Assembly (NCBI GenBank): GCA_910574965.1
Contig: CAJTDB010000001.1
Coordinates: forward strand, 377,092-441,091
Direction of reading: 5' to 3'
Origin: Lachnospiraceae bacterium
GTDB taxonomy: Bacteria; Bacillota; Clostridia; Lachnospirales; Lachnospiraceae
DNA length: 64,000 nucleotides
Positions 42,870 through 51,680 of this stretch are shown piece by piece; positions within the stretch are counted from its first letter, which is position 1; every line of letters begins with the position of its first letter. Both the position numbers and the translations under genes were made by a program. The notes under the pieces are model-generated. The model saw only the letters and a list, made by a program, of their open reading frames with translations, ran no database searches and was not told the DNA's origin.

Positions 42870-44162
42870 TTATCTGAGATCTAAAAGTGTCCCGTCCTTG
42901 TCAAAGCAAAAATCCCTGGGGCCTTCTAAAATCTCCACACGCTCCATCTCTTTGGCCTGCACAAGAAGCTCCTCCGAGATCATCAGCGTCTGAAGCGACA
43001 AAGTATTTTTAATATATACCATGCGGACCCGGTTCTTATCTACCTGCGTCAGCGTCTTGACAGCCGTCTTCAGGGCCAGTCTGTCATCTTCCAAAATCAT
43101 GGGTATTTTCCCGACTTCAAGCACTGTAGAAGTAATCATATTAAAATAGGTGGCATTGGTATCCAGCTTTTCAAAGGCACGCAGTGTAGAAATATCCGCT
43201 TTGCCAAGTCCGACAAAGTTGCCGTGACTTTCTTCCGAAATATCCAGCACCACCGTCCGCTGTTTGCGTATTCCGCCGGATGCATAAGGCGTTCCAAAAG
43301 TTCCGGTCACGTTCGGATCCATGCCGGAGCCCGAAAAGTTCTTGCCGATCTCTCCCACCACAAGAACGTCCGTCTCCGGAAACAGGATGCGCGGCAGTCT
43401 GCTCTTGGCATATTGGAGCAGTGCCGGCTCCTTTTCAAAAATTTCCTCCGACGGGATCACCTCAATCCGACAAGTTTCGTCAAACTCGTTCTCGATTACT
43501 CCCACGCCGAAGATGATATTGCAGTGAGAAAAAGAGATGCCGGCATATTCGATCAGCCGTTCTCCCATCACTCCAAAACCTGCCTGATGCAGAGAATCCG
43601 CACCTTCCCGCTTCCCAAGTCCGATGGCTATCATCTTCACCAGCCCGGACTCATATGTCCCCCGAAAAGCCGTATGCGCCTTGATGCGGCCAACGACAAT
43701 CACCGCATCCGCTTCTTTCGCAAACCGGTCAATCCTCACCTCATCCCCGCATTTCATATGCCCCACACAGACCGTTTCCATACTGGACCAGATGGGACAA
43801 CGGCAGTATTCTTCCGTAATCCCATAGCCTTCCAGTATCTCCTTTTGTCCCTGGGCCGTGGCCCCGCCATGGCTTCCCATCGCAGGGACAATATACGGAC
43901 TGGCCCCATGGGCCCTGACAAAATCCGCCAGTTCCCTCAGTATCAGCGGCATATTGCTGATCTGCCGGCTGCTGCCCGTCAGCACCACTTTCATGCCCGG
44001 CCGAATCCGGCTGCCAAGCCCGCTTTCCCTAAGCTTCTGCTCCAGAACTCCTGCCGGGTCCCTGATCCCGTCTTTTTCAAATATTTGACGGACCATATAC
44101 ATTCGGGGAAGCTTTACGCTGTCCAGAACCTCTCTAAGTCCTGACTGTTCCTTAATCTTCAT
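42870..44162 (-). CDS. LarA-like (DUF2088, lactate racemase N-terminal domain) protein
   Basis: A 430-residue relative of nickel-pincer lactate racemase LarA. Catalytic-type residues are seen in PAMGSHGGATAQG (His about 98) and RIKAHTAFRGTYESGLVKMI (His and Lys 13 apart, about 159-178). LarA itself racemises lactate, and homologues racemise or epimerise other 2-hydroxy acids including short aldonic acids. No larB, larC or larE cofactor genes are in the window. The match supports a C2-epimerisation of the acid taken up by the neighbouring TRAP system (inference). Shine-Dalgarno AAGGAG precedes the ATG. Confidence 0.78.
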   Translation of the reverse strand: MKIKEQSGLREVLDSVKLPRMYMVRQIFEKDGIRDPAGVLEQKLRESGLGSRIRPGMKVVLTGSSRQISNMPLILRELADFVRAHGASPYIVPAMGSHGGATAQGQKEILEGYGITEEYCRCPIWSSMETVCVGHMKCGDEVRIDRFAKEADAVIVVGRIKAHTAFRGTYESGLVKMIAIGLGKREGADSLHQAGFGVMGERLIEYAGISFSHCNIIFGVGVIENEFDETCRIEVIPSEEIFEKEPALLQYAKSRLPRILFPETDVLVVGEIGKNFSGSGMDPNVTGTFGTPYASGGIRKQRTVVLDISEESHGNFVGLGKADISTLRAFEKLDTNATYFNMITSTVLEVGKIPMILEDDRLALKTAVKTLTQVDKNRVRMVYIKNTLSLQTLMISEELLVQAKEMERVEILEGPRDFCFDKDGTLLDLR

Positions 44163-44186
44163 AATGCTCCTTGTCTTTGTGTCAGA

Positions 44187-45350
44187 TCAGAAAAATGTCT
44201 GCCTGTACACAATCACGCCGTCTTTTATGGTCATCAGCGGGACATATGCCTTTTCGGCTCTGCAGGAACCGCCCCACCAGTCGTTCAGCAGCGCATCATA
44301 GCTCTGCACATCCATAATGCAGACATCCGCAGGCCGCCCTTCTTCCAGCGTCCCGGCACGGTCCAGTATTCCAAGAGCTTTCGCAGGCGCATAGGTTACT
44401 GCACGGAAGATACGGCGGTCGTCCATACCTGCCGCGCGGTCCGTCATCATGGCATGGAGCAGGGAAGATCCCGGACGAATGTAGCTGCTGATACGAACCA
44501 CATCCGAACTGATGATATCCGGATAAAATCCGTCCGCAAATGCTTTTTTCAGATTCTCAAAAGACCAGTGTACCCGCCCATGGCAGTCGTCCATGATAAT
44601 TCCGCGTCTGCGTGCCTGCAGGACGGCTTCCTTCACTGTACCTTCCTCACTGAAGATCGTATCCCCATGGGTCTGCATTATATGAGATACAATGTCTCCG
44701 GGACGCAGCACATCCAATATATCTTCCACCCGGATGCCCTCCGGCAGATTATCATAATGAACATCCACCACTGCACGCTTTTTGGTGACCGCCTCCATAT
44801 GGTCTGCAATTTCTACGGTTCTCTTCAGAGGTTCGATTCCATAGCTGCCCAGCGTAGCCCGGCACATCCGGACTTTCAGACCGGCAATGGCCTCTTTATA
44901 TTTTTTTGCGGTCTTTAAAATTTCTTTTTCATTAAAATCAGCCGGATCGTGATTCTCCTCATGGATGCATCCGCTGTGTACACCATAAGGAGACACATGC
45001 AGATACCCAAGTACGTCCGGTACATACCGGACCATATTGTAACGATAAAAACCTTCAAAATTAGTCCAGCCGCAGGTCCCCGCATCTACGGCTGTAGTCA
45101 CTCCCATAGGAATGCACAAAAGATCCGCATTGGCCCCGATATTCGAATTGCTCACATTTAAATGAACATGTTCATCAATCAGCCCAGGCAGCACATATTT
45201 TCCGGAAGCATCCACTTCAAACTGCGCCTGCCCGCCGTCACAGGAACAAAAAACACCGTCCCGGATGCAGATATCCTTTTCAGACACCTGCATGGTTTCA
45301 AAATCGATCACTTTTCCGCCTGTGATCCGAATATCATATTCATAGTCCAT
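44187..45350 (-). CDS. Amidohydrolase / metallo-dependent deacetylase family protein
   Basis: A 387-residue amidohydrolase-superfamily enzyme. Metal ligands visible: DEHVHLN (about 58-64), carbamylated Lys candidate in GLKVRMCRA (about 152), His in VDVHYDN, His in SHIMQTHGD and Asp in ISSDVVRI. It is of the type annotated as deacetylase EF_0837/AHA_3915, close to dihydroorotase-like enzymes. The ATG at 45350 has GGAGGGG upstream; the longer frame to 45377 is rejected. Within the acid operon it may remove an acyl or carbamoyl group or open a lactone or lactam; the substrate is unknown. Confidence 0.8.
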   Translation of the reverse strand: MDYEYDIRITGGKVIDFETMQVSEKDICIRDGVFCSCDGGQAQFEVDASGKYVLPGLIDEHVHLNVSNSNIGANADLLCIPMGVTTAVDAGTCGWTNFEGFYRYNMVRYVPDVLGYLHVSPYGVHSGCIHEENHDPADFNEKEILKTAKKYKEAIAGLKVRMCRATLGSYGIEPLKRTVEIADHMEAVTKKRAVVDVHYDNLPEGIRVEDILDVLRPGDIVSHIMQTHGDTIFSEEGTVKEAVLQARRRGIIMDDCHGRVHWSFENLKKAFADGFYPDIISSDVVRISSYIRPGSSLLHAMMTDRAAGMDDRRIFRAVTYAPAKALGILDRAGTLEEGRPADVCIMDVQSYDALLNDWWGGSCRAEKAYVPLMTIKDGVIVYRQTFF

Positions 45351-45422
45351 AAAATCCCCTCCTGTAATATTCTGCATTTGTCCGGCAAATGCCGTATTGA
45401 AGTTCCCTTATGTCCGCCGCTC

Positions 45423-46703
45423 CTACTTCATGATGCTTGGAACTGCCAGTGACAGAGCAGGAATGAAGGAAGTCGCCAATACCATAGCATACAAAATCAG
45501 CACAAAGGGCATAGATTTTTTGCTGAGCGTGGCAATGCTCTGGTGTGTAACTGGCTGTGCCGCAAACAGGCACAGGCCAAAGGGCGGCGTCGCCTGTCCC
45601 ACTGAAAGGTTGAATACAACGATGCATCCAAGCTGTACGGGGTCAATGCCGAACTGCATAGCAATCGGATAGATAATCGGAGCCACAATCAAAATAATAG
45701 GACCTGCATCCATTATCATGCCAAGAATCAGCAGCAGTATATTTACTGCCAGAAGAAACGTAACTTTTGACGTAATCACATTAGAAATGGCTGCAGACAG
45801 CATAACCGGAATATTATTTCTAGTCATCACATAAGAAAACAACGCCGCGGACATGATAATCAACATAACATTGGCTGTGGAGCGCACACTTGCCAGAGCA
45901 ATTTCCATCAGTTTTTTCAGCTTCAGTTCCCTATAAATCAGGCAGGAAACCAGCAGCCCGTAGATACACGCAACGGCCGCGGACTCTGTAGGTGTAAAAA
46001 TTCCGGCATAAATGCCGCCCAGCACGATCACCGGCATAAGAAGCGCCCAGATGGTATCCTTTAAGGCCAGCAGCACCTCTTTTAACACAAAGCGCTGTCC
46101 TTTTCCCATACCTGTCTTTCTGGCATAGAAATATGCATAAGCGCACATGGCAACACCGGCCAGCACGCCCGGCATGATTCCGGACAGAAGAAGCTTCGCC
46201 ACAGATGTATTCGTTGTGGTACCATAGACGACAAATACAATGCTTGGAGGAATTACGATGCCAAGAGTCCCTCCCACCACCGGAAGAGCAGCCGCATAAC
46301 CGGGCTCATAGCCGTCCTTTAAAAGCTCCGGATACATAATAGAGCCGATGGCTGCCGTCGTTGCCACGGAAGAACCGGACAGCGCTGCAAAAAACATACA
46401 GGTAATAATTGTAACGATGGACAGTCCGCCCCGTATAAAGCCCGTCAGCGCTTTTGAAAATACTACAATTCTCTTCGCTATGCCTCCATGCTGCATAATG
46501 GAACCCGCCAGCATGAAGAAGAAAATGGCAAGCAGTGCATATTTTTCAGAACCCATCTGCATTTTCTGAGCCAGCAAAGACAGTGAGATACCCGGCAGAG
46601 AAAGGCATGCCACCATACTGGAGAGCGCCAGCGCCCACACTACCGGAACACCGATGATCAGCGTGACTACAAAACAAACTGCAAGTATTATCATCGAATT
46701 CAT
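45423..46703 (-). CDS. dctM: TRAP transporter large permease (DctM)
   Basis: A 426-residue membrane protein, the catalytic permease of a tripartite ATP-independent transporter. It has about 12 hydrophobic helices. Family text includes FFMLAGSIMQHGGIAKRIV (about 56-74), SGSSVATTAAIGSIMYPELL, VGGTLGIVIPPSIVFVVYG and the conserved LILGMIMDAGPIILI. It uses the sodium or proton gradient. It overlaps dctQ by 4 bases and works with dctQ and dctP next to it. Confidence 0.94.
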   Translation of the reverse strand: MNSMIILAVCFVVTLIIGVPVVWALALSSMVACLSLPGISLSLLAQKMQMGSEKYALLAIFFFMLAGSIMQHGGIAKRIVVFSKALTGFIRGGLSIVTIITCMFFAALSGSSVATTAAIGSIMYPELLKDGYEPGYAAALPVVGGTLGIVIPPSIVFVVYGTTTNTSVAKLLLSGIMPGVLAGVAMCAYAYFYARKTGMGKGQRFVLKEVLLALKDTIWALLMPVIVLGGIYAGIFTPTESAAVACIYGLLVSCLIYRELKLKKLMEIALASVRSTANVMLIIMSAALFSYVMTRNNIPVMLSAAISNVITSKVTFLLAVNILLLILGMIMDAGPIILIVAPIIYPIAMQFGIDPVQLGCIVVFNLSVGQATPPFGLCLFAAQPVTHQSIATLSKKSMPFVLILYAMVLATSFIPALSLAVPSIMK

Positions 46704-47251
46704 GACGCATCCTCCTCATCCGGCAGATCATCTCCTTCACTGATCTGCGGGATCTCTGTATCCGTCAGGATACAGAGTCTCTTACAGATATTTACGATCT
46801 TGTCCATCAGTACCAGGAAGAACCCTGCCACCAGCCAGACATAGATATAGATATAGTTTAAACGTATGGACGAAACATACTGCGGGAAGCTGCTGGTAAT
46901 CTTCAGCAAATCCACCGTTGACGCCAGAAAGACTGCAAGTGCAATGCAGCACAGACTGTCCGTAATCAGTCCCAGCACGGCATTTTTCTTCTCACTTTTA
47001 AATTTTAAAATGTCGATTTTTGTCTCCCCATCCACCTTTACAGCCAGATTCGCTCCCAGCATAATCAGAACAAAATAGATGATGACGCTGACCTGCTCCG
47101 ACCAGAACAAACTTGAATGCAGGACATAGCGGCAGAAGATCTGCGCGCCATTGATGACCAGCATGGCAACCACCCCTGTAAGGATGAGAACTTTCTGGAC
47201 TTTATAGAACGCATTGTCCGCCTTCATCAATACTGTGAGTAATGTATTCAT
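46700..47251 (-). CDS. dctQ: TRAP transporter small permease (DctQ)
   Basis: A 183-residue protein with four hydrophobic helices: ILTGVVAMLVINGAQIFCRY (about 24-43), SVIIYFVLIMLGANLAVKV, LITDSLCCIALAVFLAST and YIYVWLVAGFFLVLMDKI. The second-helix Arg/Tyr and Glu-containing loop (SSLFWSEQV) is typical of DctQ. The stop overlaps dctM by 4 bases. GGGG-rich Shine-Dalgarno before 47251. Confidence 0.92.
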   Translation of the reverse strand: MNTLLTVLMKADNAFYKVQKVLILTGVVAMLVINGAQIFCRYVLHSSLFWSEQVSVIIYFVLIMLGANLAVKVDGETKIDILKFKSEKKNAVLGLITDSLCCIALAVFLASTVDLLKITSSFPQYVSSIRLNYIYIYVWLVAGFFLVLMDKIVNICKRLCILTDTEIPQISEGDDLPDEEDAS

Positions 47252-47274
47252 AGATACCCCCCTTTTGTCAATTC

Positions 47275-48345
47275 CTAACGGAGCGACCGGATCTTCTCCA
47301 CCATCTCTGCGTATTCCGGAAACTGCCCGTAGACGGATTCTGTCGCTGCCTGCAGCGCTGCCTTGTCAAGCGATTCTACATAGACACACTTCTTCTCTTC
47401 CACCAGTGTCGTCAGTGCTTCATCGTTCATATCCACCACTTTCTGCCGGAAAACAGGCGTACATTCTTCTGCACAGGTTCTTAAAATTTCCACCTGCTCT
47501 TCTGTCAGTTTGGAAGTGATCTTCGGAGACATCATAAACACCGCAGGAGTGAACGCATGTTCGGATTTTACGATCACGTTATTTACTTCCCATATATTGG
47601 AGCTTAGTACCTGGGAGAACGGATTCTCTTCTCCGTCAACCGTTCCCTGCTGAAGTGCTGTATAAAGCTCACCCCAGTCCATAGGCACCGCGTCTGCACC
47701 AAGCGCCTGGAACAAAGACTGGTGAATTGCGCTTGTCATCGTACGAATGCGGAATCCTTTAAAATCTTCCAGGGTATTGATCGGATGTCCTTCGCTGGTT
47801 GTTACATTCCGAAAGCCCAGGCCGAACCATACCAGCGGTTCGATACCGTTGTTCTGAAGCTCTTCCGTCAGGCTGTCTCCCACCTCACTGTCCAAAGATG
47901 CCCATACATGGTCATAGTTTTCAAACAGGAACGGAAGATCAAACACCGATACACCTGTACAGAAATTCGCCACAAAGGTACTTGCCCCAGGAGCCAGATC
48001 TATGGAGCCGTTCTGAATACCGGCCACATATTCTGCAACTGTGCCGAGCTGTCCGTTGGGATAGATGTCAATGATAATGGAACCGCCGGAAGCCTCTTCC
48101 ACCTTCTGTTTAAATTCGGTCATGCACTCTCCAAAAAGACTTCCGGTCTCCGTATCCGCATGAGCCAGTGTCAGATGAACAGCATCTGCCGCTTCTGTAG
48201 CTGCCGCTCCTTCTGTGTTCTCTTCTGTTTCGTCTGCAGTGCTTTCAGGGGCAGGTGTATCTGTCTTCGGTTCTTCCGAACTGCACCCGGTTAATGAAGA
48301 AACTGCCAGTCCCATTGCCAATAAAATGCTGATTGCTTTTTTCAT
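47275..48345 (-). CDS. dctP: TRAP transporter substrate-binding lipoprotein (DctP)
   Basis: A 356-residue extracytoplasmic binding protein. The signal MKKAISILLAMGLAVSSLTGC ends in a lipobox Cys at about 21, then an acidic Thr-rich linker to 45. DctP marks: LTLAHADTETGSLFGECM, ISIDLAPGAST-like text (GSIDLAPGASTFVANF), DFKGFRIRTMTSAIHQSLF with the carboxylate-binding Arg of DctP proteins, and DGEENPFSQV. The ATG at 48345 has GGAGG at 9 bases; the ATG at 48354 overlaps the Shine-Dalgarno. TRAP binding proteins mostly carry organic acids, consistent with a sugar-acid or hydroxy-acid substrate. Confidence 0.92.
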   Translation of the reverse strand: MKKAISILLAMGLAVSSLTGCSSEEPKTDTPAPESTADETEENTEGAAATEAADAVHLTLAHADTETGSLFGECMTEFKQKVEEASGGSIIIDIYPNGQLGTVAEYVAGIQNGSIDLAPGASTFVANFCTGVSVFDLPFLFENYDHVWASLDSEVGDSLTEELQNNGIEPLVWFGLGFRNVTTSEGHPINTLEDFKGFRIRTMTSAIHQSLFQALGADAVPMDWGELYTALQQGTVDGEENPFSQVLSSNIWEVNNVIVKSEHAFTPAVFMMSPKITSKLTEEQVEILRTCAEECTPVFRQKVVDMNDEALTTLVEEKKCVYVESLDKAALQAATESVYGQFPEYAEMVEKIRSLR

Positions 48346-48350
48346 AGTTT

Positions 48351-49370
48351 TCATCCTCCTGATGATTCGTTGTTGTTTGTTGCCCAGTCTTTTCCTGCCC
48401 AGCGTGGATGATCATATACTTTGCGATCTGCCACATAAGGCCACTTTTTCCCTTCACATATTTCCATACAGCCTCTGATGCACATCTGTGCCATCTTGAT
48501 GACCGCCTCTTTGGTCTGTGCGGCCGAGTGAGGACTAAGAAGTACATTGGGACAGTTGAGAAGCGGATCTTCCGGCTCCGGCGGCTCCTTTAAAAACACA
48601 TCCAGACCCGCGCCTGCGATCTGTCCTTCTTTCAGTGCCTGTACCAGATCCCCTTCGTGAACCATCCCGCCCCGGCTGCAGTTAATCAGAAGCGCTGTCT
48701 TTTTCATCATCTCAAGCTGCGGCTTTGCGATCATATGACGGGTTTCCTCTGTAAGCGGAACATGGATCGTAACGATATCGGCTTTTCTTAGAATTTCTTC
48801 CAAATCCTCATAATACTTTGCTCCTAATGCTTCCACCTTCTCTTTGTCCAGGAACGGATCGTATCCCAACACCTTCATCCCCAGTCCCCGGCATATTTTG
48901 GCGGTTTCCCGTCCAATCGCCCCAAGGCCCAGCACTCCCACGGCCTTTCCTTCCAGCTCAAAAGCTTTCCCGGCATTTCGAATCTCCCAGTTTCCTCTTC
49001 GAAGTTCCGTCTGGGCCTCTGCCAGATTTTTGGACAGCGCAAGCATCATAGCCGCTGCATGTTCCGCAACGCTTCGATTGTTGGCTCCCGGTGTGATGAC
49101 TACCGGAATCCCAAGCCTTGTAGCTGTTGCCACATCCACAGTATCGTAGCCGACACCGGTCCTTCCGATCACTTTCAGTTTCGGACTGTTTTCCATTACA
49201 TGACCGTCGCATCTGGCGATCCGTACGATCAATGCATCCGCATCCTGCATTTTGTCAGGATAATGTGCGGGATCCGGATCATCCGCAATGCAGATCTCCA
49301 CTTCTGGCACGGCTTTGCGCAGAAACTCCATGCCTTCCGGGCAAACCGCCTGCGTCATGACATATTTCAT
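48351..49370 (-). CDS. D-2-hydroxyacid dehydrogenase (SerA-like)
   Basis: A 339-residue NAD-dependent dehydrogenase. The Rossmann motif is VGVLGLGAIGRETAKICRGL (about 143-162). Catalytic residues in usual places: Arg in LINCSRGGMV (about 229), Glu in FLKEPPEPED (about 260) and His in LSPHSAAQT (about 279). It would oxidise a 2-hydroxy acid to the keto acid. Length matches phosphoglycerate dehydrogenase-type enzymes without regulatory domain. The gene sits between pdxA and dctP with tight spacing, as part of the acid catabolic operon. Confidence 0.88.
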   Translation of the reverse strand: MKYVMTQAVCPEGMEFLRKAVPEVEICIADDPDPAHYPDKMQDADALIVRIARCDGHVMENSPKLKVIGRTGVGYDTVDVATATRLGIPVVITPGANNRSVAEHAAAMMLALSKNLAEAQTELRRGNWEIRNAGKAFELEGKAVGVLGLGAIGRETAKICRGLGMKVLGYDPFLDKEKVEALGAKYYEDLEEILRKADIVTIHVPLTEETRHMIAKPQLEMMKKTALLINCSRGGMVHEGDLVQALKEGQIAGAGLDVFLKEPPEPEDPLLNCPNVLLSPHSAAQTKEAVIKMAQMCIRGCMEICEGKKWPYVADRKVYDHPRWAGKDWATNNNESSGG

Positions 49371-49393
49371 AGTCTTTCCTCCTTTCCTGCCGG

Positions 49394-50476
49394 TCAGCCT
49401 CTGTTTTGTCCCAGCCGGATGGCGTAATCCATGGCATTCAGCAAAGACCGTTCATTGGCATGTCCGTCTCCGGCATGTCCAAAACCTGTCCCATGGTCTA
49501 CGGATACACGGATAATCGGAAGCCCAAGGGTCATATTGATGCCTGCCACCGCCTCCCAGTGCTGCTCCTCTTTGTTGTATACAAATCCCTTCACTTTCAA
49601 AGGAATATGTCCCTGATCATGGTACATGACTACCAGCACGTCATACCATCCTCCCAGCGCCTTGGAAAATGCAGTATCCGGCGGCACCGGCTTCCCTCCC
49701 GAAATCAGGATTCCCTCTGCAGCCGCCTCATCAATGGCCGGCTGGATCTCCTCGATCTCTTCTCTGCCAAACATACCGCCTTCACCACAATGGGGATTGA
49801 GCCCTGCGACGCCGATTTTGGGTGTTTTTATGCCAAGCTGCTTCAGAACTTCGTCCGCCATCCGAATGCAATCCAGCACCCGCTGTTTTGTCACCCGGCG
49901 GCAGGCTTCTTTCAAAGATACATGTGTTGATACATGCACCACCCGAAGCTCCTCATGGGCCAGCATCATGGCATACTTTTTCGTATCTGTATAGTCCGCA
50001 TAGATCTCCGTATGGCCGGAATAATGATGTCCTGCCATATTAATGGCCTCTTTGCTTAAGGCGTTCGTCACGGTTGCATGGACCTCTCCCGCCATCGCCA
50101 GCTCAATAACTTTTGTTACATACTGAAAACTTGCCTCACCGCCCAGGGCACATGCACCAACACCAAAAGGACGCGGTTCCGATTTGTCCATCCCATTTGG
50201 AATTTGATCCGCCGGCACCAGTCCCATATCGTACAGATCAATGGTGCCGTACTCAAACTTCGCCTCTTCTGCCCGCTGCACCACATGCAGCTTCAGATCG
50301 ATTCCGGACACTTTTTTAGCTGTCTTTAGGGCATATTCCATACTGGATCTGTCGCCCACCAGCAGCGGCCGGCATCTGTCGTAAAGAGCCGGGTCATGAA
50401 GTGCTTTTACAGAAATCTCCGGGCCGTTTCCAAAGGGATCACCCATGGAGATCCCAAGAATAGGTCTTTCGATCAT
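49394..50476 (-). CDS. pdxA2: PdxA family 4-hydroxythreonine-4-phosphate dehydrogenase (likely PdxA2 type)
   Basis: A 360-residue metal- and NAD-dependent dehydrogenase. Metal ligands are seen in NMAGHHYSGHTEIYADYT (about 171-188), HVSLKEACRRVT and MYHDQGHIPLKV (about 290-301). PdxA2 oxidatively decarboxylates 4-phospho-D-threonate or -D-erythronate to dihydroxyacetone phosphate, next to DUF1537 kinases. Its location here, beside such a kinase and without vitamin B6 genes, favours the catabolic PdxA2 role over pyridoxal synthesis. Shine-Dalgarno AAGGAGG before the ATG at 50476. Confidence 0.88.
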   Translation of the reverse strand: MIERPILGISMGDPFGNGPEISVKALHDPALYDRCRPLLVGDRSSMEYALKTAKKVSGIDLKLHVVQRAEEAKFEYGTIDLYDMGLVPADQIPNGMDKSEPRPFGVGACALGGEASFQYVTKVIELAMAGEVHATVTNALSKEAINMAGHHYSGHTEIYADYTDTKKYAMMLAHEELRVVHVSTHVSLKEACRRVTKQRVLDCIRMADEVLKQLGIKTPKIGVAGLNPHCGEGGMFGREEIEEIQPAIDEAAAEGILISGGKPVPPDTAFSKALGGWYDVLVVMYHDQGHIPLKVKGFVYNKEEQHWEAVAGINMTLGLPIIRVSVDHGTGFGHAGDGHANERSLLNAMDYAIRLGQNRG

Positions 50477-50511
50477 ATTATATCCTCCTTCTTTTGTTTC
50501 CTTCCTTTTCT

Positions 50512-51666
50512 TTATAAAACCTGTTTATAAATCTCCCTCGCGTCTTTCGGCTCCACTTCCCGCATATTGTTCACCAAAAGCCTGGTCACCTCCATTCCCG
50601 CCGCAACCAGACCGTCCAGATCCTCTGCGGGAACTCCAAATTCACGAAGGCTCACTGGAATCTCCAGATGCCTTACGATACGTTCCAGCCACTCCAGCAG
50701 ATAGGCACTCTTTTCTTCTACTGTTTTACAGGTCTTTTCACCATGTACGCAGCGGTCATAAATGTCAGCGTATTTCTCCTTGCAGGCAGGTTCGTTAAAA
50801 CGCATCACCGGCATCAGCAGCATGGCGTTGGACACTCCATGCGCAATATGATATTTTCCGCCCAGCGGATAGGAGAGCGCATGTACGGCCGTCGTTCCTG
50901 ATGCTGTGATCGCAGCTCCGGCATAAAAGCTGGCTCTTTGCATACAGTTTTTCTCGGCCATGGCATCCTTGTCATCACACGCCTTTTCCATGTGATTCAG
51001 AATCAGATCCAGCGCCTCTAACGCAAACAGATCACTAAAGGGATTAGACCGTCTGCTGGTATAGCATTCGATGGCATGACACAGGGCATCCACCCCTGTG
51101 GCAGCAGCAATCCTGCGCGGAAGATTCCGGATCATCTCTGCATCCAGAATCACATAATCTGCTACCATCTCCCCGCTTACGATACCAACTTTCAGCTCTT
51201 TTTCCGGCACTGCAACGATGGCATTCGGCGTCGCCTCCGAGCCGGTACCGGCAGTTGTCGGAATCATAAGGGTACGGACTCCTTTTCTGGCCATTTCCGG
51301 ATGCTCCAAAAGCTCCCGGATTCCATATTCACCCGTTGCCAGGACAGAGGCAAGTTTGGCCGTATCCATTACACTGCCCCCTCCTACTGCGATGATAAAA
51401 TCCGCACCGGAAGCCCGGAATGCGTCAACTACCGCCTGGGCCTGCTCACAGGTCGGCTCCGCAGCAAGATCATCAAAGATGACAAAGTCTTTGCCGCTCT
51501 TTTTTACCTGTTCTACAGGCAGCTTCAGAAGTCCCGCATTTACAATCCCTTTGTCGGTAAAAAAAGCTGCTTTTTTTACCGGTTTTAATATGCCGCTCAT
51601 CTGTGCAAGTGCATTCTCTCCGCCATAGATCAGTTTCGGCATCTGCAAAGTATATGGTGTCAGCAT
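50512..51666 (-). CDS. Iron-containing alcohol dehydrogenase
   Basis: A 384-residue group III (Fe/metal) alcohol dehydrogenase. The NAD motif is VGGGSVMDTAKLASV (about 94-108). Metal ligands are Asp in VILDAEMI (about 194), His in DALCHAIECYTS (about 210) and the two His in HALSYPLGGKYHIAHG (about 264-279). Substrates range from 1,3-propanediol to tartronate or lactaldehyde semialdehydes. It is the second gene of the acid operon, 14 bases after the DtnK-like kinase. A role in oxidising a terminal hydroxyl or reducing a semialdehyde is inferred. Confidence 0.91.
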   Translation of the reverse strand: MLTPYTLQMPKLIYGGENALAQMSGILKPVKKAAFFTDKGIVNAGLLKLPVEQVKKSGKDFVIFDDLAAEPTCEQAQAVVDAFRASGADFIIAVGGGSVMDTAKLASVLATGEYGIRELLEHPEMARKGVRTLMIPTTAGTGSEATPNAIVAVPEKELKVGIVSGEMVADYVILDAEMIRNLPRRIAAATGVDALCHAIECYTSRRSNPFSDLFALEALDLILNHMEKACDDKDAMAEKNCMQRASFYAGAAITASGTTAVHALSYPLGGKYHIAHGVSNAMLLMPVMRFNEPACKEKYADIYDRCVHGEKTCKTVEEKSAYLLEWLERIVRHLEIPVSLREFGVPAEDLDGLVAAGMEVTRLLVNNMREVEPKDAREIYKQVL

Positions 51667-51680
51667 TGTTCGTTCCTCCT

